Assembly: GCF_002078015.1 (NCBI RefSeq)
Contig: NZ_LWBP01000243.1
Location: forward strand, 248,001-312,000
DNA length: 64,000 bases
Origin: Niastella populi
GTDB lineage: Bacteria; Bacteroidota; Bacteroidia; Chitinophagales; Chitinophagaceae
Direction: 5' to 3'
A model generated the notes under the pieces. That model did no database searches. It had not been told where the DNA came from and saw nothing but the letters and a program-made list of their open reading frames with translations. Positions 59,781 to 64,000 of this stretch are shown piece by piece (within the stretch, counting starts at the first letter, position 1; each line of letters starts with the position of its first letter). A program made the position numbers and the translations under genes.

Positions 59781-59819
59781 AGGTGTGCCACGTCTCGAAG
59801 ACGTGGCACACCTCTTTTT
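59781..59819 (+). terminator. nuo operon terminator, GGTGTGCCAC palindrome
   Basis: Perfect 15-bp arms (59,781-59,795 and 59,799-59,813) with a 3-nt loop, followed by CTTTTTA. Third member of the GGTGTGCCAC family after 7872 and 27,094. Confidence 0.88.
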
Positions 59820-59896
59820 AGCCGGCTCGCTTACCTTTCATCCATCTTCTGCACCGGGCGCCGTAATATTTACTAAATTAGGCTCACTAATTCAGT

Positions 59897-61171
59897 ATGA
59901 CACTTCGCGATACGCTTTCCCTGTCTTTTCGTACGGTACGCAGTAACAGATTGCGTACGGGTATCACTGTGGCCATTATTGCCCTCGGTATCACTGCCCT
60001 TATTGGTATCAATACCGCTATCGTGGCCATAAAGCAAAAGTTCCTTGAAAGCTTCTCCTCTATGGGGGCCATGGGTTTTACCATCCGGTACCAGGAGCCG
60101 CGCCGGAATTTCAACAACGATGAAATAAAAAAAGAAAAGAAAGGGGCGAAGAAGGAGAAGAAATCGAACATGGGCAGGCCCATAACCGAAAAACAGGCCG
60201 AAGCGTTTAAAGAAGCATATAAGTTCCCTGCGCTGGTAAGCGCCAATCTTATGGGAACGCGCAATGCAATTGTTGCCTATGGTAATAAGAAAACCAATCC
60301 CAACGTATGGGTGGTTGGCGGCGACGAGAACTACACCAGCCTGAACGGGTTTACGGTTTTATTTGGCCGCGATCTGAATACGCTCGATATTCAATCGAGC
60401 CGTAATGTGTGTCTGATTGGGAGCGACGTAGCTACCCGGTTCTTTGGTGAAAATGTGGAACGGCCGTTAGATAAGGTAATTCGCATTGATAACATCCCTT
60501 TCAGGATAATAGGCACTTTGAAACCAAAGGGTTCCACCTTTGGCCGCAGTCTCGATAACGTTATCATCACTTCCTACACCAATGTGCGCCGGTTCTTCAA
60601 TAACAATCCCAACGCCTCCTTCAATATACAGGTAAAGGTGCCCGATATTAAATATGTAGATGGCGCTATAGGCGAAGCCACCGGAGTTTTCCGCACCATT
60701 CGCCAGCTATCGGTTACCGAAACCGATAATTTCAAGATAGACAAAAGCGACAGCTTTGCCGAAATGCTGATCCGCAACCTGAGCTTTATTACCGTGGCTG
60801 CATTGCTTATTGGGGTAATTACCCTGGTTGGCGCGGCCATTGGGTTAATGAATATTATGCTGGTGGCGGTTACCGAGCGCACGAAAGAAATAGGGCTGGT
60901 AAAGGCCATTGGCGGAAAAAGAAAGAATGTTCGCTACCAGTTCCTGTACGAATCGATCATCATCAGTTTGCTGGGCGCTGCCTTCGGTATTGTACTGGGA
61001 GTGATTTTAGGCAATATCGTGGGCTTATTATTGAGCACCAGTTTTGTGATCCCCTGGGACTGGGTGTTTACCGGGGTGTTCATTTGTACGCTGGTTGGAC
61101 TGCTGGCGGGCTTATATCCTGCTATAAAAGCGGCCAAGCTGAACCCGATCGAGGCGTTGAGGTATGAATAA
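59897..61171 (+). CDS. MacB/FtsX-type ABC transporter permease
   Basis: 424 residues: N-terminal helix ([25 protein letters not shown]), periplasmic MacB core domain (about 50-270, beginning with a Lys-rich stretch at 75-90) and three C-terminal helices, with the conserved [34 protein letters not shown] region between helices 2 and 3. No ATPase gene is adjacent in the window, so its partner lies elsewhere. Substrate unknown. Confidence 0.92.
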   Translation: MTLRDTLSLSFRTVRSNRLRTGITVAIIALGITALIGINTAIVAIKQKFLESFSSMGAMGFTIRYQEPRRNFNNDEIKKEKKGAKKEKKSNMGRPITEKQAEAFKEAYKFPALVSANLMGTRNAIVAYGNKKTNPNVWVVGGDENYTSLNGFTVLFGRDLNTLDIQSSRNVCLIGSDVATRFFGENVERPLDKVIRIDNIPFRIIGTLKPKGSTFGRSLDNVIITSYTNVRRFFNNNPNASFNIQVKVPDIKYVDGAIGEATGVFRTIRQLSVTETDNFKIDKSDSFAEMLIRNLSFITVAALLIGVITLVGAAIGLMNIMLVAVTERTKEIGLVKAIGGKRKNVRYQFLYESIIISLLGAAFGIVLGVILGNIVGLLLSTSFVIPWDWVFTGVFICTLVGLLAGLYPAIKAAKLNPIEALRYE

Positions 61172-61240
61172 TGCCTACCGGGGAAAATTTCAAAGCACAC
61201 CCCTGGTTTGAATTTTAATCACCCGTAAAAGCCATTTCCT

Positions 61241-61480
61241 CCCCATTTCCCGCAGGGAATTGCGATTTCCCGTATGGTTTTGCCAATTCCCTTTTGCTTT
61301 TCCATTTTCCTGTAAGGTTTTTCCTTTTGCCGGTTTCTTTTCTGTTATCCTGAAGGCTTTTTTGAAATCCCGTAGGGAAAAGGGAATTCCTGTGTCATTT
61401 CCTGGTTTCCCTGAAGATTTCGTATTTACCTGTTGGATGCTGCGATTTCCCGGAAGGAAAAGGCAATTTCTGCAGGGTTT
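61241..61480. repeat. 20-bp-phased degenerate tandem array, 12 units
   Basis: Twelve (perhaps thirteen) consecutive 20-bp units without a single shift in phase. Rough consensus TGCGATTTCCCGTAGGGTTT; the TTTCC/TCC block falls at the same place in 11 of 12 units (ending 61,250, 61,270, 61,290 and so on). Several units hold a small palindrome (TTCCCGCAGGGAA, ATCCCGTAGGGAA). 20 is not a multiple of three and no long frame spans the array, so it is not coding. Confidence 0.85.
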
Positions 61481-61610
61481 CTTTTCCGGATAAAACAGGA
61501 CTGGCAGCCGGCGGAGCCGTTAGCGTTAAATTGAGAAAAGTGTTCATTTTCAATGTATACGAGCGGTGAAGCCCAGGGAGCATTAACCGGTTATAGAGGC
61601 ACAAACATAA

Positions 61611-61668
61611 AAAAAGCCCGAAAGCGTGTTCCGCCATGGCGAACTCACTTTCGGGCTTTGTTATTTTA
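61611..61668. terminator. Bidirectional intrinsic terminator
   Basis: Arms AAAGCCCGAAAG (61,613-61,624) and CTTTCGGGCTTT (61,648-61,659), A run on the left and T-rich GTTATTTT on the right. It serves the MacB-type permease gene and the convergent metalloprotease gene. Confidence 0.88.
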
Positions 61669-61747
61669 AATTATGAGTTTCGGAATTGCAGCAGGGTGCA
61701 TTAAAGCAACCATAAACTACAAACAGGAAACCATAACCTGCTCCCGG

Positions 61748-64000
61748 TTACTTCGGGTCCAGTACCCGGTCAATACGCTCTTTCAGGTCCTGCAAATGAT
61801 AGCGGCTCATTTTGTCGCTATAGGCAGGGATCGCAGCGGCGATCTCGGCCCTCAGTGAACGCAGTGTTCCGCGGGCAACCGATATGATATCGGTCTTTTT
61901 AACGTCAACCGACGGACCGAAGCTGATCGTAATTCCGCCACCGCCGCCACCGGATGCAGGCGGGGTGATGTTGGCCAGCGCGTTCAGCCTTTCAACATAT
62001 GCCTTTTGCAGGTTGCGGCGGTAGTTGTCGATAGGTTTGCGGGCAGGCAGTTCGCTCCAGATGCCTTTTTTCAGATCATTCATATACTCATCGATGCGGT
62101 AAGCGCCCGCATCGCGGTTGGTTGATGCAATAAGGCGTTGTAAACGCAGGGGGCTGAACAGGGAGTTCAACCAGCTGTCCTGCAGGCTGCTGATCTTATC
62201 TTCAACGGGCCTCGTAACCTTTTCCATGATAGATTTGTGTAACAGCCACGTAGGGGTGGTGAACAGGTTTTTCTGAATAAAGGCCATCGCCTCTTTTTGA
62301 ATGGCTTTAGGCACAACGGTATATACAGCGCCTTCCTGTTCGGTTGTTTTCAGATCGGTATATATGCCGCCGATATGCATGGCGGCATGGCCGATATACC
62401 TGCTGAAAGTATTGTAAACTTCGTCGTACACCTGATCGAGGTTCTTGTAATCTTCTCCCTTTTCGTTCAGCCATGCAGGCAATTGCGGAACGATCCATTT
62501 CAGGTTTTTGATACCGTATTCATTTGCCTTCATGGGGTTGTCGCCCAGGCTTTCGGTTTGAGCGCGGGGGTCCATGCCATCGGCATGCAAAAAGCGCAGG
62601 CTTTTATTGTTGAAACGGCTTTTAACCCAATCGTTCAGGATCTCTTTTTCTTCTTCTTCGGTTTTGCCGGGGAGCATTTTATAACCCCACTCAATTGACC
62701 ACATGTCGTATTCGCCAATACGGGGGTATAAACCGGCAATGCCGATACTGTCGTTAGGCTGGGCCACGTAGTTGAAGCGGGCATAGTCCATGATCGACGA
62801 TGTATGGCCATGTTCTTCAACCCAGGCTTTATTGCGCAGTTTTTCAACCGGCGTGGCCGATGATGAACCCATGTTATGAGGTAAACCGAGGGTGTGGCCA
62901 ACTTCGTGCGATGATACAAAGCGAATGAGATCGCCCATCAACTCATCGTCGAAATGGGCTTTACGGGCGCGCGGGTCGCTGGGCGAAGCCTGGATCAGGT
63001 ACCAGTTGCGGAGCAATGACATTACGTTATGGTACCAGTTGATATGCGATTCGAGGATCTCGCCGCTGCGGGGATCGTGCACATGAGGGCCGCTGGCATT
63101 GGGGATCTCAGATGGTTTATAAACAATGGCCGAATAACGGGCGTCTTCGAGGCTCCATGTACTGTCTTCCTCTCTGGTAGGCGCGCGTTTGGCGATGATG
63201 GCGTTTTTGAACCCGGCCTTTTCGAAGGCTTTTTGCCAGTCGTTCACCCCGAGGATGAGGTAAGGCACCCATTTTTCGGGGGTGTGCGGGTCAATGTAAT
63301 AAATGATCGGTTTTTTAGGTTCAACCAGTTCGCCCCGTTTGTATTTCTCCATGTCTTCCTCTTTGGGCTCAAGGCGCCAGCGGGTAATAAGGCTAACGTC
63401 TTTAACGCCTTGCGGGTCGGCATCGAAATCGGTGTATTCGGTAGTGAAATAAGCTACGCGATCGTCGTAATAGCGGGGCTGCATGGCAGTTTTCGGCAAT
63501 AGTACGAGTGAGCTGTTGAGCTCGAATGTAGCATTACCTGCAGGCCCTGCTGATGGCATGCCGGGGAACAGGGCGGGAGCAGGCATTTTAGCATATGTTT
63601 TAACCGTTTTTATTTCGGTATTGATGGGGTAGGTCTTTATATCGGCGATATAAGACTTGTCGGGCTGAACGCCGCCAATACGAAGTGATGATTTAAAGAA
63701 GGAAGCGAAGTACAGGATATCATTATCGCTGTTGACGAAATCGGTGACATCGATAACAAATCCACTGCTGTCTTTTGTGAAGGCCTTAATATCGAAGGCG
63801 GCTGCGATGGGTTGAATATTGCTGTTCTGAACCGATTTGTACATGGGTTTCGATGAGTCCTTCGCATATACGGAATATGAAATATTACGGAGGAAGATCT
63901 TGTTATTGGGGCCTTTTTCAAAGCGGATAACGTTCTCATTGATCTCATCACCGGCATAACCAAAAAAGCCAGCACGGGTATTGATAGGTGCTTTCGAAAT
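61748..64000 (-). CDS. Zinc-dependent metalloprotease (DUF5117/DUF5118-type), 5' end cut by window edge
   Basis: The frame is open past the right edge, so the protein is longer than the 750 residues visible. The zincin motif HEVGHTLGLPHNMG (two His, Glu, third His) is complete and is followed by a Met-turn-like SIMDYARFNY. The N-terminal beta-rich part and helical C-terminal part match large exported Bacteroidota metalloproteases with DUF5117 and DUF5118 domains. A glycine run (ASGGGGGGITI) lies in the C-terminal third. The signal peptide should be beyond the window. Substrate unknown. Confidence 0.92.
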   Translation of the reverse strand: MSKAPINTRAGFFGYAGDEINENVIRFEKGPNNKIFLRNISYSVYAKDSSKPMYKSVQNSNIQPIAAAFDIKAFTKDSSGFVIDVTDFVNSDNDILYFASFFKSSLRIGGVQPDKSYIADIKTYPINTEIKTVKTYAKMPAPALFPGMPSAGPAGNATFELNSSLVLLPKTAMQPRYYDDRVAYFTTEYTDFDADPQGVKDVSLITRWRLEPKEEDMEKYKRGELVEPKKPIIYYIDPHTPEKWVPYLILGVNDWQKAFEKAGFKNAIIAKRAPTREEDSTWSLEDARYSAIVYKPSEIPNASGPHVHDPRSGEILESHINWYHNVMSLLRNWYLIQASPSDPRARKAHFDDELMGDLIRFVSSHEVGHTLGLPHNMGSSSATPVEKLRNKAWVEEHGHTSSIMDYARFNYVAQPNDSIGIAGLYPRIGEYDMWSIEWGYKMLPGKTEEEEKEILNDWVKSRFNNKSLRFLHADGMDPRAQTESLGDNPMKANEYGIKNLKWIVPQLPAWLNEKGEDYKNLDQVYDEVYNTFSRYIGHAAMHIGGIYTDLKTTEQEGAVYTVVPKAIQKEAMAFIQKNLFTTPTWLLHKSIMEKVTRPVEDKISSLQDSWLNSLFSPLRLQRLIASTNRDAGAYRIDEYMNDLKKGIWSELPARKPIDNYRRNLQKAYVERLNALANITPPASGGGGGGITISFGPSVDVKKTDIISVARGTLRSLRAEIAAAIPAYSDKMSRYHLQDLKERIDRVLDPK

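Larger units (their letters stand above)
61172..61747. other. 576-bp intergenic region between convergent genes
   Basis: It holds the 20-bp array (61,241-61,480) and the two-way terminator (61,611-61,668). The rest (61,481-61,610 and 61,669-61,747) shows no gene or repeat. Confidence 0.7.

Noticed and set aside
1-64000. tRNA, rRNA, tmRNA or SRP RNA genes
   Set aside because: Spacers were read for cloverleaf ends (CCA, TTCGA arm) and known cores; none was convincing. A covariance-model search would settle it.

Overview
The window looks like chromosome of a Bacteroidota bacterium, most likely family Chitinophagaceae (Niastella/Chitinophaga-like; inferred from gene content, no search was run). 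Pointers are TAnnTTTG -7 promoter elements, a short RpoD of the Bacteroidota type, a fused CcoN-CcoO oxidase subunit, a NuoG that lacks the molybdopterin domain, DUF4836 and DUF2490 proteins and lipoproteins with Bacteroidota-style signals. No rRNA, tRNA, CRISPR array, transposase or prophage gene was recognised.

Layout. 1-11,558: a cbb3-type cytochrome c oxidase locus. The structural and assembly genes run leftward (ccoI, ccoS, ccoNO, ccoQ, ccoP, ccoG, fixH, a SafE-type membrane protein). They are bracketed by a PAS histidine kinase (cut by the left edge) and by a response regulator that fuses a receiver to a CRP/FNR-type DNA-binding module. The ccoI and ccoS promoters carry tandem FNR-like palindromes with identical geometry. 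11,555-29,933: housekeeping genes (S4 protein, M20 peptidase, CDF transporter, LptF/G permease, rpoD, ffh, rpsP, rimM, DinB-fold protein, CRP-type regulator, DNA polymerase IV, peroxiredoxin, amidohydrolase, two pseudouridine synthases, Spy-like protein). 30,265-42,454: DUF2490 protein, rlmN, thiolase, small membrane proteins, an FtsX-type ABC transporter, DUF4836 lipoprotein, hisS, low-molecular-weight phosphatase. 42,602-45,289: a PstS-like lipoprotein and a TPR protein. 45,445-59,773: the full 14-gene nuoA-N operon for respiratory complex I, with a decayed DUF559 endonuclease gene between nuoF and nuoG. 59,897-64,000: a MacB-type permease, a 20-bp-period repeat array, a two-way terminator, and a zinc metalloprotease cut by the right edge.

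Together the cbb3 oxidase and complex I give the two ends of an aerobic respiratory chain, with the oxidase probably under redox or oxygen control through the flanking kinase and CRP-type regulator.

The most unexpected feature is in the spacers. At least two dozen are built from degenerate tandem repeats that hold a strict 7-bp or 8-bp phase although the sequence drifts. Many come as two complementary arms around a loop. The same repeat 'words' recur at distant loci and one set lies inside the coding sequence of an rluB-like gene. A separate array at 61,241-61,480 holds a strict 20-bp phase.
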